A stretch of 64,000 nucleotides of DNA from Natronomonas salsuginis (GTDB lineage Archaea > Halobacteriota > Halobacteria > Halobacteriales > Haloarculaceae): contig NZ_QKNX01000006.1 of NCBI RefSeq assembly GCF_005239135.1, positions 62,001 through 126,000 of the forward strand, read 5' to 3'. Below, piece after piece: positions 54,397 to 64,000 of this stretch (positions within the stretch are counted from its first letter, which is position 1; each line of letters opens with the position of its first letter). Made by a program: the position numbers and the translations under genes. The notes below the pieces were generated by a model. It saw only the letters and a program-made list of their open reading frames with translations, ran no database searches and was not told the DNA's origin.

Positions 54397-55140
54397 ATGA
54401 CTCTTGCAGAACGGACGTGTCTGGTCACGGGCGCATCGCGGGGAATCGGGCGGGCGATCGCTGAGGAGTTGGGCGCACACGGTGCGGACGTGGCGGTCAA
54501 CTACCGATCGTCGTCAGACGAGGCGCGGGCGGTCAAGGAGCGAATCGACGACGGCGACGGGCGGGCAATGCTCGCGCAGGCTGACGTCTCGAACCGCGCG
54601 GCGGTCGGGTCGATGTGCGAAGCGATAACGGATGAGTTCGGGCCGATTGAGGTGTTGGTGAACAACGCGGGGATCACGGTCGACAAGAAGTTCGAGAACA
54701 TGACTCGCGAGGACTGGGAGCGCGTCATCGACGTCAACCTCGGCGGTGTGTTCAACTGCACGAAGACGTGTTTCGACGACATACGATCGGCGGAGGAGGG
54801 GCGGCTGATCAACATCTCGAGCGTGGTGGGCCAGCAGGGCAACTACGGGCAGGCGAACTACGCGACCACCAAATCCGGGCTGTTCGGCTTCACCCGCACC
54901 CTCGCGCTCGAACTCGCCTCCGAAGGCTCCACCGCCAACTGCGTCGCCCCCGGCTTCGTCGAGACGGACATGCTCTCCGACGTTCCCGACCGGGTCAAAG
55001 AGCACATCCTCAAGCGGATTCCGCTGGATCGGTTCGCGACGGTCGACGATATCTCCGGTATCGTTCGCTTCCTCGCCAGCCACGATTCGAGCTACATGAC
55101 CGGCCAGGTGCTCGGCGTCAACGGCGGTATGGAGTGGTAG
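54397..55140 (+). CDS. phaB: Acetoacetyl-CoA reductase / 3-oxoacyl reductase (PhaB/FabG-type SDR)
   Basis: A 247-residue classical SDR: VTGASRGIGRAIAEEL cofactor motif, VNYRSS at the ribose-binding loop, NNAGITVDKKFENMT, catalytic Ser in ISSVVGQQGNYGQANYATTKSG with Tyr and Lys, and C-terminal MTGQVLGVNGGMEW as in PhaB enzymes. It reduces acetoacetyl-CoA to (R)-3-hydroxybutyryl-CoA, monomer for the PHA synthase nearby. ATTTTATATT at 54356-54365 lies about 35 bp upstream. A 42-codon zinc-type gene begins immediately after its stop. Confidence 0.9.
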   Translation: MTLAERTCLVTGASRGIGRAIAEELGAHGADVAVNYRSSSDEARAVKERIDDGDGRAMLAQADVSNRAAVGSMCEAITDEFGPIEVLVNNAGITVDKKFENMTREDWERVIDVNLGGVFNCTKTCFDDIRSAEEGRLINISSVVGQQGNYGQANYATTKSGLFGFTRTLALELASEGSTANCVAPGFVETDMLSDVPDRVKEHILKRIPLDRFATVDDISGIVRFLASHDSSYMTGQVLGVNGGMEW

Positions 55141-55269
55141 ATGTCGGGACGCGCCGGCTCGAACCGTCCGGAGTGCGACGGCCAACTGGCGTCGGAGGAC
55201 GGCGGGATGACCTATCGGTGTCGCGATTGCTCGCAGTCGTTTGATCCCGCCGATGTCTTCTTGCTGTGA
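55141..55269 (+). CDS. Tiny zinc-ribbon-like protein (42 aa)
   Basis: ATG at 55141 follows the phaB stop with no gap and the frame ends at TGA 55267-55269. The product contains PECDGQL and MTYRCRDCSQSFDPADVF, resembling small haloarchaeal zinc-ribbon proteins. Only three Cys are present (Cys12, Cys27, Cys30) instead of the usual four, so zinc binding may use another ligand or be lost. Translational coupling to phaB is likely. Confidence 0.65.
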   Translation: MSGRAGSNRPECDGQLASEDGGMTYRCRDCSQSFDPADVFLL

Positions 55270-55296
55270 CTTTCTCGCCTCGCTCCTCGCGGTTCG

Positions 55297-55803
55297 TCAC
55301 CGATCGATGACGAGCAGCGCCACCCGTTCGAGGACGAGCGATTCGAGATCCGCGTCGGTCGCGTTCAGTTCGACATCCTCGATATCGTAGAACGCACGCA
55401 CCAGACGTTCGTCGTAGTCACCGAGCGTCTCCGCCGGCGCGAGCAGTTCGCGAACCGCTTCGCCGGCGTTCGCTTCGTCCCCAGAGCCGTCGACGAGGAC
55501 GACGGCCGGCGTCTCGCCGGTCGAGATACCCATCTCCAGAGCCCGATCGATCTGTCGCCGCCCCGCCGCGTACAGCGTGATCTCGACGGCGCGGTCGCGC
55601 GCGACCGCCTCGCCGCGGTCGCGCGCCCTGTCGGCGAGCTCGACGGCGCGTTCGAGATGCCGTTCCGAGACGACGTATCGGGCGTCGAACGCCTGCACCG
55701 TCACGCCGTGCTCGTCGCCGATTCGACCGAGCGCCGCGACGAGTTCGCCGACGTCCTCGAACCGGTCGCCATCCACGTTCGCGATCCCCTCGATCAGGCG
55801 CAT
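55297..55803 (-). CDS. cgi121: KEOPS complex subunit Cgi121
   Basis: A 168-residue protein, MRLIEGIANVDG, VQAFDARYVVSERHLERAVELADRARDRGEAVARDRAVEITLYAAGRRQIDRALEMGIS, with the long-helix and GRRQI segment typical of Cgi121. KEOPS makes the universal t6A modification at position 37 of ANN-decoding tRNAs; Cgi121 recruits tRNA and activates Bud32. It lies just downstream of hel308 (10-bp gap), a linkage frequent in haloarchaea. ATG 55803 excludes a non-homologous upstream extension. Confidence 0.92.
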   Translation of the reverse strand: MRLIEGIANVDGDRFEDVGELVAALGRIGDEHGVTVQAFDARYVVSERHLERAVELADRARDRGEAVARDRAVEITLYAAGRRQIDRALEMGISTGETPAVVLVDGSGDEANAGEAVRELLAPAETLGDYDERLVRAFYDIEDVELNATDADLESLVLERVALLVIDR

Positions 55804-55813
55804 GCCATCACCA

Positions 55814-58078
55814 TCAGAAATCACCGAGATTCGATTGGTCCGGCCCCGCCGGTCCGGCGGTCGCTCCCTCGCGGTCGTCGTCTCGGTCCGGAACCGCCGT
55901 CGCATCCGGTTCGATCCCGTCCATATCCGGGTCGCGGTGGCCGGCGGCTTCGAGCACGTTTTCGGCCGTCTTCTCGCGGCCGCGGAGGGCGGCCAGAACG
56001 ACCGCCTTCTCGGCCTCCCGGAGTTCGGCGCGCGTCTCGATACCCGCGTCGTGGAGCCGACGGGCCCGCTTTCGTCCGACGCCACGGACCCCCGCGAGAT
56101 CGATCAGCTCCTCTCGGACGCCGTGTTTGACGCGCGTTCTGGCCTCCGCGATCGCCCGCACGCTGTCGAGGCCGAGCTCGCTCGCCAGCGACTCCGCAGC
56201 GCCGAGCAGCCACTCGGCGGTGTCGACCTTCCCGCGGATGTCACCCGGCCCGACCCCGTAGCGCTCCGCGATCTCGCTCTCGTCGATCTCGCTCGCCCAG
56301 TCTTCGAGCATCCGCGCTGTCTTCAGCGCCGACAGCCAGTCATCGAAGCGTCCCTCCTCGAACTCGCTGGGCATCTCGCCGAGGAACGTCGATTCGCGCT
56401 CGTAGGCCAACATCGTGTACTCCTCGCGGTCGCCCGACCGGAGGTACAGCTCGTACATGTCTGGGGTCCGCGAGACGAGGTGGTACAGCCCCATCGCGGT
56501 CGGCGTTCCCCCCGCTTCGAGGCCGTCGATGATCTCGGCGGCGCTCATGGGATCGAGATACAGCCGCGAGACGGTGTGGCCGAGGTTCGTCGCTTCGATC
56601 GTCTCCCCGCGGTCGACGAACCCGTTTCGCTCCAGATACTCGAGGGTCGTCTCGACGATCCGCTCGAGGTTGTCGCCCCCGTCGGAGCCGTGGCGGTACT
56701 GCGTCGCGTAGAGCGTCTGATCCAGAAACTCCAACAGCGCCTCGCGCGAATCGGCGAAGCCGGAGGCGACCGTCGCGAGCAGGTGCGTCCGCATCGAGGG
56801 CTCGCGGGCCAGTTTCGACTCGACCGGCTCGGGGTCGGCCCAGACGTAGCGATCGAGCAGTTCGTCCAGTTCGTCGTGGCTGTTCGCGAGCAGCAGCGCC
56901 TCGCCGTAGGGATCGCGCCCCGGTCTGCCCGCCCGACCCATCATCTGGTGGACTTCGAGGACCGAGAGTGGCTGCATCCCGCCCGCCTCCCCCGAGTACC
57001 GCCGCCAGTCGCGGACGACGACGCGTCGGGAAGGAGTGTTGACGCCCGCCGCGAGCGTCGGCGTCGCGCAGACGACCTTGATGAGCCGGTCGCGAAAGGC
57101 GTCCTCGACGATCGACCGGTGTTGGCTCGAACAGCCGGCGTGGTGGAACGCCGCGCCCTCCTCGACGCAGTTCGCGAGGTCCTCGCTCGTCTCGGTGTCG
57201 GAGACGCCTCGGATCTCCTCGGCGAGTTCGGCGAGCCGCTCGCGCTCCTCGTCGTCGAGCCCGTCGCGGCTCGTGTTCGCCAGCCGCTTTGCGGCCCCCT
57301 CGGCGTTCCGCCGCGAGTTGACGAACACGAGCGTCGAACCGCCCTCCGCGAGCGTGTCTCGGACGATCGCCTCGGTGGGTTTCTCGTTCGACCCGACGCG
57401 CAACTCGCGTTGGGATCCGTCGCCGAAGTGCAGCGCCTGTCCGTACTGAACGCCCGTCTTGAGCTCGATCGGCCGCCACGCCGAGTCGACCAATGCGGCG
57501 TCGAGCCACTCGGCCATCACCTCGGCGTTGCCGACGGTCGCCGAGAGCGCGACGACCTGTAGGCTCGGGTTGATCCGGCGGAGCTTCGCGAGCGTCACCT
57601 CCAGCGTCGGCCCCCGGTTCGGGTCGTTCACGAGGTGGACCTCGTCGCTTACGACGCAGTCGAGTTCGTTGACCCACGGCGCGCCGTTTCGCACGAGCGA
57701 GTCGACTTTCTCGCTCGTCGCGACGATGATATCCTTCCCGGAGAGCCACTCCCCGCTCTCGTCGTAGTTCCCGGTCGAGACGCCGATCGAGACGCCGTGG
57801 GCCTCGAAGGCGGAGAACTCCTCGCGCTTCTCGCTCGCCAGCGCCCGCAACGGGACGATGTACAGCGCCTTCCCGCCCCGCTCGACCGCCGACAGCATCG
57901 CAAGCTGTGCGATAAGCGTCTTGCCGCTGGCGGTCGGGATCGACGCCACCAGACTGTCGCCGTCGGCGACGCCCGCCTCGACGGCCTCCGCTTGCGGCGG
58001 ATACAGCGACTCGATACCCTCCTCCTGGAGGTGATCCGCGACCCACGGCGGTACCCCGGAGACCTCGGCAACGTCCAT
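55814..58078 (-). CDS. hel308: ATP-dependent DNA helicase Hel308
   Basis: A 754-residue superfamily 2 helicase acting 3' to 5' at stalled or damaged replication forks. Walker [11 protein letters not shown] is near residues 47-55, motif II is [14 protein letters not shown] and [12 protein letters not shown] are motifs IV-VI, and the winged helix, ratchet and HhH regions follow ([26 protein letters not shown]). The protein ends QSNLGDF, a short PCNA-interacting-like motif. Full length. ATG 58078 is the conserved [10 protein letters not shown] start. cgi121 follows directly. Confidence 0.96.
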   Translation of the reverse strand: MDVAEVSGVPPWVADHLQEEGIESLYPPQAEAVEAGVADGDSLVASIPTASGKTLIAQLAMLSAVERGGKALYIVPLRALASEKREEFSAFEAHGVSIGVSTGNYDESGEWLSGKDIIVATSEKVDSLVRNGAPWVNELDCVVSDEVHLVNDPNRGPTLEVTLAKLRRINPSLQVVALSATVGNAEVMAEWLDAALVDSAWRPIELKTGVQYGQALHFGDGSQRELRVGSNEKPTEAIVRDTLAEGGSTLVFVNSRRNAEGAAKRLANTSRDGLDDEERERLAELAEEIRGVSDTETSEDLANCVEEGAAFHHAGCSSQHRSIVEDAFRDRLIKVVCATPTLAAGVNTPSRRVVVRDWRRYSGEAGGMQPLSVLEVHQMMGRAGRPGRDPYGEALLLANSHDELDELLDRYVWADPEPVESKLAREPSMRTHLLATVASGFADSREALLEFLDQTLYATQYRHGSDGGDNLERIVETTLEYLERNGFVDRGETIEATNLGHTVSRLYLDPMSAAEIIDGLEAGGTPTAMGLYHLVSRTPDMYELYLRSGDREEYTMLAYERESTFLGEMPSEFEEGRFDDWLSALKTARMLEDWASEIDESEIAERYGVGPGDIRGKVDTAEWLLGAAESLASELGLDSVRAIAEARTRVKHGVREELIDLAGVRGVGRKRARRLHDAGIETRAELREAEKAVVLAALRGREKTAENVLEAAGHRDPDMDGIEPDATAVPDRDDDREGATAGPAGPDQSNLGDF

Positions 58079-58171
58079 TGGTCCCCGCTTGTGCGTCACC
58101 GAATGTAAATGATCGTATCGGCGACCGAACCCTGGATCCGTTTTAACGACTAATGGTGATAACACGCCTTC

Positions 58172-59995
58172 GTGCTCGACGCGCGCGCGATACGTGCCGA
58201 TCGACGGACGGTGCGTGTCCTCCACGTTGACGACAATCGATCGATTCTTGATCTCACTGCGGCGTTTCCCGACCGGGAGTTGGCCGACGTCTCCGTCACG
58301 TCCGAAACCACCCCCGACGACGCCCTGTCGCGACTCGAGACGGAGTCGTTCGACTGCGTCGTGAGCGAATACGAAATGTCGGGACGAAGCGGACTGGAAC
58401 TGTTCGAGGCGATCCGCGAGGATCACCCGCTGCTCCCGTTCGTCCTCTACACGGGCAAGGGGTCCGAGGAGATCGCGAGCCAGGCCGTCAACGCCGGCGT
58501 CACGGGCTACTTCCAGAAGGGCGGTCCGGACCAACAGCGCCGGCTCGCCAATCGGGTCAGACAGGCGGCCGAGAAGTATCACACGCGGATCGAGGCCGAT
58601 CGCTACTCGACCGTCCTGCGCGCGCTCGACTACCCGATATACGTCGTCGACGAGACCGGCGTGTTCTCCTACGTCAACGACGCGATGGTCGAGCTGACCG
58701 GCTACGAGCGCGAGGAGATAATCGGCGCTTCGACGGACATCATCAAAGACGACGAGGCCGTGGCGGCGGCCGAGCGCGAACTTGGCGACATTCTCTCACA
58801 CGAGGGCCCCGACACCACTCAGTTCTACGTCGATGTCGTCCCGAAAGACGGCGACCCGATCCCGTGTCGCGATCACATGGCCGTGTTGCCGTACGAGGGC
58901 GAGGAGTTCCGCGGGAGCGTCGGCATCCTGCGCAACGTCTGCGAGGAAGTCAGCCGCGAGGAGACGCTCGAACGCCGCGAGCGAGAACTCGAGCGGAAGA
59001 CGCGGGCGATGGACGAGGCCCCGGTCGGGATCACGATCACCGATCCGAGCCGCGAGGACAACCCGATGATCTACGTCAACGGCCGGTTCGTCGAGATGAC
59101 CGGCTACCCGCGATCGGACTCGATCGACGAGAACTGTCGTTTCCTCCAGGGCCCTGAGACAGACGAGCAGTCAGTGAACGAACTCCGCCAAGCGATCGAT
59201 ACCGGCGAGGCGACGACGGTAGAAATCAAGAACTACCGCAGGGACGGCGAACCGTTCTGGAACCGGGTCAGCATCAGTCCGCTGTTGTCCGAGGACGGCG
59301 AGGCAGAGTCTTGGGTCGGCTTCCAGCGCGACATCACGGCGTACAAGAATCGCGAGCGGGAGCTCGAGCGACAGAACGACCGGCTCGAACGGTTCGCTGG
59401 CATCGTCAGTCACGACCTCAGATCGCCAATGAGCGTCGCAGCGGGGCGGATCGAACTGGCGAAGGCCGAGGGCGAAGCCGACAGGGCGGCGAACCTCGAC
59501 GCCGCCCTCGACGCGCTCGATCGGATGGATACGATCGTCGACGACACGCTCACGCTGGCCCGGCAGGGCGACACCGTCGGCGAGCCGGAGACGGTGTCGC
59601 TGTCGTCGGTCGCCGAGGAGTGTTGGCGGACGACTGAGACGGACGACGGTTCGATCGAAGTCGCCGGCGACTTGCGGTTCCGAGCGGACCCCGATCGGCT
59701 CCGGAACCTCGTCGAGAACCTCCTCGGAAACGCGATCGAACACGGCGGCGAACGCGTCACCGTTCGGATCGGTGCGCTGGACGACGGCTTCTACATCGCC
59801 GACGACGGCCCGGGGATCGACGAGGCCGAACGCGAGTCGGTGTTCGATCCCGGCCACACGAGCGCTGAGGACGGGACCGGATTCGGCCTCGCGATCGTCA
59901 ACGAGATCGCCGAGGCCCACGGCTGGACCGTCTCGATCGGCGACGCCGAGGTCGGCGGCGCGCGGTTCGAGATCCGCGACGTTACGACCGTCTGA
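58172..59995 (+). CDS. Receiver-PAS-LOV histidine kinase
   Basis: A 607-residue cytoplasmic sensor kinase. Domains: receiver (about 14-130), PAS (about 143-262), LOV-type PAS (about 280-390), HisKA with phospho-acceptor His414 (SHDLRSPM) and HATPase ([25 protein letters not shown]). The LOV core has the flavin-adduct Cys322 in NCRFLQ plus Asn354, Asn364 and Gln385 in NYRRDG, FWNRVSI and GFQRDIT. In the receiver, the acceptor Asp is Glu66 (VVSEYEM), with Asp20/Asp21 and the TGKG Lys retained. Blue-light sensing with a phosphomimetic receiver is inferred. GTG 58172 lies about 25 bp after TTTTAACG. Confidence 0.9.
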   Translation: MLDARAIRADRRTVRVLHVDDNRSILDLTAAFPDRELADVSVTSETTPDDALSRLETESFDCVVSEYEMSGRSGLELFEAIREDHPLLPFVLYTGKGSEEIASQAVNAGVTGYFQKGGPDQQRRLANRVRQAAEKYHTRIEADRYSTVLRALDYPIYVVDETGVFSYVNDAMVELTGYEREEIIGASTDIIKDDEAVAAAERELGDILSHEGPDTTQFYVDVVPKDGDPIPCRDHMAVLPYEGEEFRGSVGILRNVCEEVSREETLERRERELERKTRAMDEAPVGITITDPSREDNPMIYVNGRFVEMTGYPRSDSIDENCRFLQGPETDEQSVNELRQAIDTGEATTVEIKNYRRDGEPFWNRVSISPLLSEDGEAESWVGFQRDITAYKNRERELERQNDRLERFAGIVSHDLRSPMSVAAGRIELAKAEGEADRAANLDAALDALDRMDTIVDDTLTLARQGDTVGEPETVSLSSVAEECWRTTETDDGSIEVAGDLRFRADPDRLRNLVENLLGNAIEHGGERVTVRIGALDDGFYIADDGPGIDEAERESVFDPGHTSAEDGTGFGLAIVNEIAEAHGWTVSIGDAEVGGARFEIRDVTTV

Positions 59996-60084
59996 GCCGA
60001 CCGTTTGACCGTCGGAGTCGATCAGTTTCCGCACCGCTCGCACTTGTCGTCACCTCTTTGATCCCCTCGCCCGAATCGGGGGGT

Positions 60085-60324
60085 ATGCACGTGCGATTCG
60101 ACCGCGACACCTGTATCGGGATGTTCCAGTGCGTTGCCGAGTGGGACGCCTTCGAGGAGAACAAAGACGAGGGAAAGGCCGATTTGGCCGACGCTGAGGA
60201 GGTCGAACCGAGCGTTTTCGAACGCGAGATCCCGGAGGACGCCGAATTCGACGCGAAGTTCGCGGCGAGGGTCTGCCCGGTCGACGCGATCGAGATCTAC
60301 GACGACGGCGACCGGATCGTGTGA
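60085..60324 (+). CDS. Ferredoxin, probably [3Fe-4S] single-cluster type
   Basis: A 79-residue acidic electron carrier: CIGMFQC (Cys10, Cys16) and VCPVDAIEI (Cys64) supply exactly three cysteines, fitting a [3Fe-4S] cluster with the C-x5-C...CP spacing. The wide acidic insertion between the motifs is typical of halophilic ferredoxins of this group. The redox partner is not identified. ATG 60085 was selected for the MHVRFDRDTCIG start. Confidence 0.85.
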   Translation: MHVRFDRDTCIGMFQCVAEWDAFEENKDEGKADLADAEEVEPSVFEREIPEDAEFDAKFAARVCPVDAIEIYDDGDRIV

Positions 60325-60398
60325 CCGTCGGATTGAAGACATTAGACGAAACGATTATATGGGTCGATACTGTCGTCTCTACGCGACGGTGTACCACG

Positions 60399-60512
60399 AT
60401 GTCTGATAACGACAGTCTCGACGCCCGCCGACTCCGCGAGTGGGCATCGCTGACGGGCGATCGACTGCCGGAAAAATATGGCGTCGCCGGCCCCGAACTC
60501 GACGGCGAGTAG
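60399..60512 (+). CDS. Small acidic protein (37 aa)
   Basis: The frame MSDNDSLDARRLREWASLTG...GPELDGE is acidic and helix-prone, like other haloarchaeal microproteins. GATTATATG at 60352-60360 lies about 40 bp upstream. It sits between the ferredoxin and mdh genes, convergent with mdh. No family recognised; it could be spurious. Confidence 0.45.
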   Translation: MSDNDSLDARRLREWASLTGDRLPEKYGVAGPELDGE

Positions 60513-60525
60513 TCCTCGCGCTCGG

Positions 60526-61440
60526 TTAGCTGATCTTTCGGTACTGCTCCGTGAGCTTCTCGGCCGCCTCGTCCATCAGTTCGGTCTCGTACGCGTCGAG
60601 ATCCCACTCGACGACCTCCTCGACGCCCCCGGAACCGAGCTTGACCGGCACGCCGAAGGCGGTGTCCTCGTAGCCGAACTCGCCGTCGAGGACGATCGAT
60701 CCTGGAAGCACCTCGCCGGTGTCGCGCAGCACCGCCTCGACCATGTGGGCGACGCCGGTCGCTGGGCCCCACTGGGTCGCGCCCTTCCGCTCGATGACGT
60801 CCATCGCTGACTCTTGGAGGTCACCGAGGATCTCCGCTTTCCCGTCGTCGGTGAACTCGGGATCGGTTCCGTCGACGCGGACCTTCGAGAAGACGGGCAC
60901 CTGCGCGTCGCCGTGCTCGCCGAGGATGGTCGCCTCGACGTTTCTGACGGGGACGTCGAAGCGTTCCGAGAGGACGTATCGGAACCGAGCCGAATCGAGT
61001 CGGCCGCCGAAACCGATGACCGAGTGGCGGTCGCGGTCGCTCGATTCGTAGAGATGTCGGTTCAACAGGTCGACTGGGTTCGAGGTCGTGATCGAGACGT
61101 AGTCGTCGTTGTACTCGTCGATCGACGAGCCGATGTCCTCCATGATCGGCGCGTTGTCACCCGCGAGATCGATCCGGGTCTGTCCCGGCTGGCGTGGGAT
61201 CCCGGCGGTGATGACGACGACGTCAGAGCCGGCGGTGTCCTCGTACTCTCCCTGTCGAATCTTCGTGTTGGCGTCGTAGGCGACCCCGTGGTTCGTGTCG
61301 GCGGCTTGCCCGATGGTCGTCTCCCGCTGGTCCGGAATGTCGACGAACACCAACTCGTCGGCGATGTCGCGCAATGCGATATTGTAGCCGGCAGCGGCGC
61401 CGACGGTCCCCGCGGCTCCGATAATGCTAACCTTCGTCAT
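60526..61440 (-). CDS. mdh: Malate dehydrogenase (LDH-like type)
   Basis: A 304-residue NAD(P)-dependent enzyme interconverting malate and oxaloacetate. The N-terminal dinucleotide motif is [11 protein letters not shown], the substrate loop is [14 protein letters not shown] with its Arg pair, and the catalytic His is in [16 protein letters not shown]. It belongs to the lactate-dehydrogenase-like group known from Haloarcula marismortui MDH. The high Asp/Glu content suits a high-salt cytoplasm. Convergent with the ferredoxin region and divergent from uvrA. Confidence 0.96.
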   Translation of the reverse strand: MTKVSIIGAAGTVGAAAGYNIALRDIADELVFVDIPDQRETTIGQAADTNHGVAYDANTKIRQGEYEDTAGSDVVVITAGIPRQPGQTRIDLAGDNAPIMEDIGSSIDEYNDDYVSITTSNPVDLLNRHLYESSDRDRHSVIGFGGRLDSARFRYVLSERFDVPVRNVEATILGEHGDAQVPVFSKVRVDGTDPEFTDDGKAEILGDLQESAMDVIERKGATQWGPATGVAHMVEAVLRDTGEVLPGSIVLDGEFGYEDTAFGVPVKLGSGGVEEVVEWDLDAYETELMDEAAEKLTEQYRKIS

Positions 61441-61679
61441 AACCGTTCGAAAGGGGGTGTGGAAGCCGATTAACTCTTGTCCTTCTTCGTTGGGTGCCTG
61501 TTCGTTCTAACCCCGCGGCAGCGGCCCAAAACGAGCCATTTTCGCCTTCCGTCGAACTGCCTCACGTCAACCGGCGTACGTGGGAACGGCTTCGCCACTG
61601 CGACCTCACTCAACCACGAACCGTTCAGACGAGCGCCGCAACCGACAGCATTTCACGCTCGCGCCCCCTTCGGCCGACA

Positions 61680-64000
61680 ATGACCGACGACATCGTCGTC
61701 CGAGGTGCCTCCGAGCACAACCTGAAGGACATCGACGTGTCCATCCCGCGCGAGGAGTTCACCGTCGTCACCGGCCTCTCCGGATCGGGCAAATCATCGC
61801 TCGCGTTCGAGACCGTCTACGCCGAGGGCCAGCGGCGCTACATCGAGTCGCTCAGCGCCTACGCCCGGAACTTCCTCGGGCAGATGGACAAACCGCAGGT
61901 CGAGACGGTCGAGGGCCTCTCGCCCGCGATTTCGATCGACCAGAAGAACGCCGCCAACAATCCCCGATCGACGGTCGGGACCGTCACCGAACTCCACGAT
62001 TACCTCCGCTTGCTGTACGCTCGCGTCGGCACGCCACACTGTCCCGAGTGCGGGCGAGAGGTCGGCGAACAGAGCGCCCAGCAGATGGTCCGTCGTCTGC
62101 TCGAACTTCCCGAAGGGACCCGCGCGAAGCTCTGTGCGCCCGTCATCCGCGACCAGAAGGGTGCCTTCGAGGACCGCTTCGACGAGTTCGTCGGTGAGGG
62201 GTACACCCGCGTCGAGGTCGACGGCGAGGAGTTCGACCTCTCGATCGACCGCCCGGATCTCGACGAGAACTACGACCACACCGTCGACATCGTCGTCGAC
62301 CGCGTGAAACTGACCGACGACGCCCGCTCGCGGATCACCGACTCGGTCGAGACCGCCCTCGACGAGGCCGACGGCGTCCTGAAGATCATCTTTCCGGATC
62401 CGCCCGAAGACGCCGACATCGGTTCGGAGACGCGAAGCACCGGCGATCTCGCGGGGGACGGTGACGACCGACTCGTCGTCGAGTTCTCCGAGGAACTCGC
62501 GTGTACGCACTGTGGGATCGATCTCCCCGAGATCGAGACCCGGTCGTTCTCGTTCAACTCCCCGCACGGAGCCTGTCCCGACTGCGAGGGGATCGGCGAG
62601 ACGAAGGAGGTCGACGAGGACCTCGTCGTTCGCGACCCCGACAAGCCGATCAAGGACGTCTTCGAGCCGTGGAGCTACAACCGCTCGTACTATCGGACCC
62701 GCCTCGACAGCGTGGCCGCACACTTCGACGTGAGCGTCGAGACGCCCTTCTCGGAACTCGATTCGGACGTCCAGCGGCAGTTCCTCTACGGCACTGAGCG
62801 GGAGGTCGTCTTCGAGCGGCGGACGAAAAACGGCACCCGGCGGAAGCAAAAGCGCTTCGAGGGCGTCGTCCCGAACCTCGACCGCCGGTACCTCGAGACC
62901 GACTCCGAGAGCACGCGCGAGCACATCGAGGACTACATGGCGACGACGACGTGCCCGTCCTGCGAGGGGACACGGCTGAAGCCCGAATCGCGGGCCGTCC
63001 TCGTCGCCGGCACGTCGATCACCGAGGCCAACCGATTGTCGATCGGCGACGCCCTCGACCACTTCGAGGATCTGAACGCCGATCTCGACGAGCGCGAACG
63101 GACGATCGCCGAGGAGATCATCAAGGAGATCCGCGCCCGACTCGGCTTCATGGACGAGGTTGGCCTCGAGTACCTGACGCTGGACCGCGAGGCGTCGACG
63201 TTGTCAGGCGGCGAGAGCCAACGGATCCGGCTCGCGACGCAGGTCGGCTCCGGTCTCGTCGGCGTGCTCTACGTGCTCGACGAACCGTCGATCGGGCTCC
63301 ACCAGCGCGACAACGACAAACTGCTCGACACCCTCGAAGGGCTCCGGGATCTCGGCAACACGCTCGTGGTCGTCGAGCACGACGAGGAGACGATGTGGCG
63401 CGCCGACACCGTCATCGACATGGGCCCCGGTCCCGGCAAGCGCGGTGGCGAGGTCGTCGCCAACGGGAGCGTCGAGGATGTCATCGACGCCGACGGGTCG
63501 ATCACCGGCGCGTATCTCTCGGGCGAGCGCACAATCTCGGTTCCCGAGACGCGCCGCGACCCCGATGGCTATCTCACCGTCCGCGGGGCGCGCCAGCACA
63601 ACCTCGCCGATGTCGACGTCTCCTTCCCGCTCGGGTGTTTCACCGCAATCACCGGCGTCTCCGGCTCCGGCAAGTCGACGCTGTTGCACGAGATCCTCTA
63701 CAAGGGGCTGGTCCGCCGGATGAACGACACGGACGTGTTCCCCGGCGAGCACGACACCATCGAGGGGATCGACGAGATTGAGACCGTCCGCCTCATCGAT
63801 CAGTCACCGATCGGCCGGACGCCCCGCTCGAACCCCGCGACGTACACGAACGTCTTCGATCACGTCCGCGAGCTGTTCGCCGAGACGAAGCTCTCGAAAC
63901 AGCGCGGCTACGAGAGGGGCCGATTCTCGTTCAACGTCAAGGGCGGGCGGTGTGAGTCCTGCGGCGGGCAGGGGACCGTCAAGATCGACATGAACTTCCT
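61680..64000 (+). CDS. uvrA: Excinuclease ABC subunit A (3' truncated by window edge)
   Basis: The frame opens at ATG 61680 (MTDDIVVRGASEHNLKDIDV) and is still open at 64000, so about 774 of roughly 980 residues are visible. First ATPase: Walker A GLSGSGKSSL, a zinc site CPECGREVGEQSAQQM, UvrB-binding region, second zinc site CPDC, and ABC signature LSGGESQRIRLATQ with Walker B YVLDEPSIGL. Second ATPase: Walker A GVSGSGKST and zinc site RCESCGGQGTVKIDM at the window end. UvrA recognises bulky DNA lesions in nucleotide excision repair with UvrB and UvrC, of bacterial type. Confidence 0.97.
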   Translation, partial: MTDDIVVRGASEHNLKDIDVSIPREEFTVVTGLSGSGKSSLAFETVYAEGQRRYIESLSAYARNFLGQMDKPQVETVEGLSPAISIDQKNAANNPRSTVGTVTELHDYLRLLYARVGTPHCPECGREVGEQSAQQMVRRLLELPEGTRAKLCAPVIRDQKGAFEDRFDEFVGEGYTRVEVDGEEFDLSIDRPDLDENYDHTVDIVVDRVKLTDDARSRITDSVETALDEADGVLKIIFPDPPEDADIGSETRSTGDLAGDGDDRLVVEFSEELACTHCGIDLPEIETRSFSFNSPHGACPDCEGIGETKEVDEDLVVRDPDKPIKDVFEPWSYNRSYYRTRLDSVAAHFDVSVETPFSELDSDVQRQFLYGTEREVVFERRTKNGTRRKQKRFEGVVPNLDRRYLETDSESTREHIEDYMATTTCPSCEGTRLKPESRAVLVAGTSITEANRLSIGDALDHFEDLNADLDERERTIAEEIIKEIRARLGFMDEVGLEYLTLDREASTLSGGESQRIRLATQVGSGLVGVLYVLDEPSIGLHQRDNDKLLDTLEGLRDLGNTLVVVEHDEETMWRADTVIDMGPGPGKRGGEVVANGSVEDVIDADGSITGAYLSGERTISVPETRRDPDGYLTVRGARQHNLADVDVSFPLGCFTAITGVSGSGKSTLLHEILYKGLVRRMNDTDVFPGEHDTIEGIDEIETVRLIDQSPIGRTPRSNPATYTNVFDHVRELFAETKLSKQRGYERGRFSFNVKGGRCESCGGQGTVKIDMNF

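Noticed and set aside
55297-56085. A 262-codon form of Cgi121 starting at 56085
   Set aside because: The added N-terminus is antisense-free but overlaps the hel308 3' end in another frame and is Arg-rich; the conserved start is ATG 55803.

Overview
The window is about 64 kb of high-GC archaeal chromosome, almost certainly from a haloarchaeon (class Halobacteria). The evidence is the strongly acidic predicted proteome and the archaeal information-processing genes: RadA, RFC small subunit, Hel308, KEOPS Cgi121, a SAMP2-type ubiquitin-like modifier and a TRAM protein. It also carries haloarchaeal families such as HVO_0476-type zinc finger, PspAB, class III PHA synthase and Tat lipoproteins. Many genes have a TATA element about 25-30 nt before the start codon, implying leaderless transcripts. 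The genus cannot be fixed from the sequence alone.

Layout. 1-3 kb: end of an M29-type aminopeptidase, a zinc-finger protein and two tandem isoaspartyl methyltransferase-like genes, the second ending against an IS5-type transposase remnant. 3.5-7.2 kb: a secreted pilin-like protein and a divergent three-gene Tat operon that looks like an iron-acquisition module (Dyp-peroxidase homologue, P19-like protein with a His-rich tandem repeat, small His-rich lipoprotein). 7.4-11.3 kb: secreted, membrane and PRC-barrel proteins, a formate/nitrite-type channel and a halofilin/bactofilin. 11.4-19.2 kb: ileS, a sortase-type metalloprotease, prs, a prenyl synthase and an ANL-like protein. 19.2-20 kb is a scarred region with a broken cyclophilin-like gene and two TnpB-element right-end hairpins. 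20-29.4 kb: Rieske and SnoaL-like proteins, a pabB-pabA-pabC cluster, HhH, YkgJ, TRAM and wHTH proteins, an SPFH protein and the UPF0201/UPF0200 pair.

29.5-30.5 kb: an intron-containing tRNA-Arg(TCT) followed by two extra copies of its 3' end and a decaying RelE-type toxin-antitoxin pair, the signature of an integration hotspot. 30.5-44.8 kb: amphi-Trp/DUF1508, MOSC and squalene/phytoene synthase proteins, a dehalogenase-like hydrolase, an SDR, a second M29 aminopeptidase, an RNB nuclease, tRNA-Asp, radA, pspAB, an NAD-dependent DNA ligase and a class V aminotransferase. 44.9-52 kb: MFS transporter, XPD-like helicase, rfcS, samp2 with a GNAT gene, and signal peptidase. 50.8-55.3 kb: a complete polyhydroxyalkanoate locus (phaC, phaE, an AbrB-type regulator, MaoC/PhaJ and PhaB). 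55.3-64 kb: cgi121, hel308, a LOV-type sensor kinase, ferredoxin, mdh and the first three quarters of uvrA, which runs off the window.

Most of the window is ordinary haloarchaeal core genome. The items most worth following up are the LOV histidine kinase with a receiver Asp-to-Glu change, the tRNA-Arg hotspot, the TnpB-element scars, the Tat iron module, the dehalogenase with a full fluoroacetate-dehalogenase residue set, a possible small transcript at 35.3 kb, and the promoter palindrome and unusual domain add-ons in the PHA locus.
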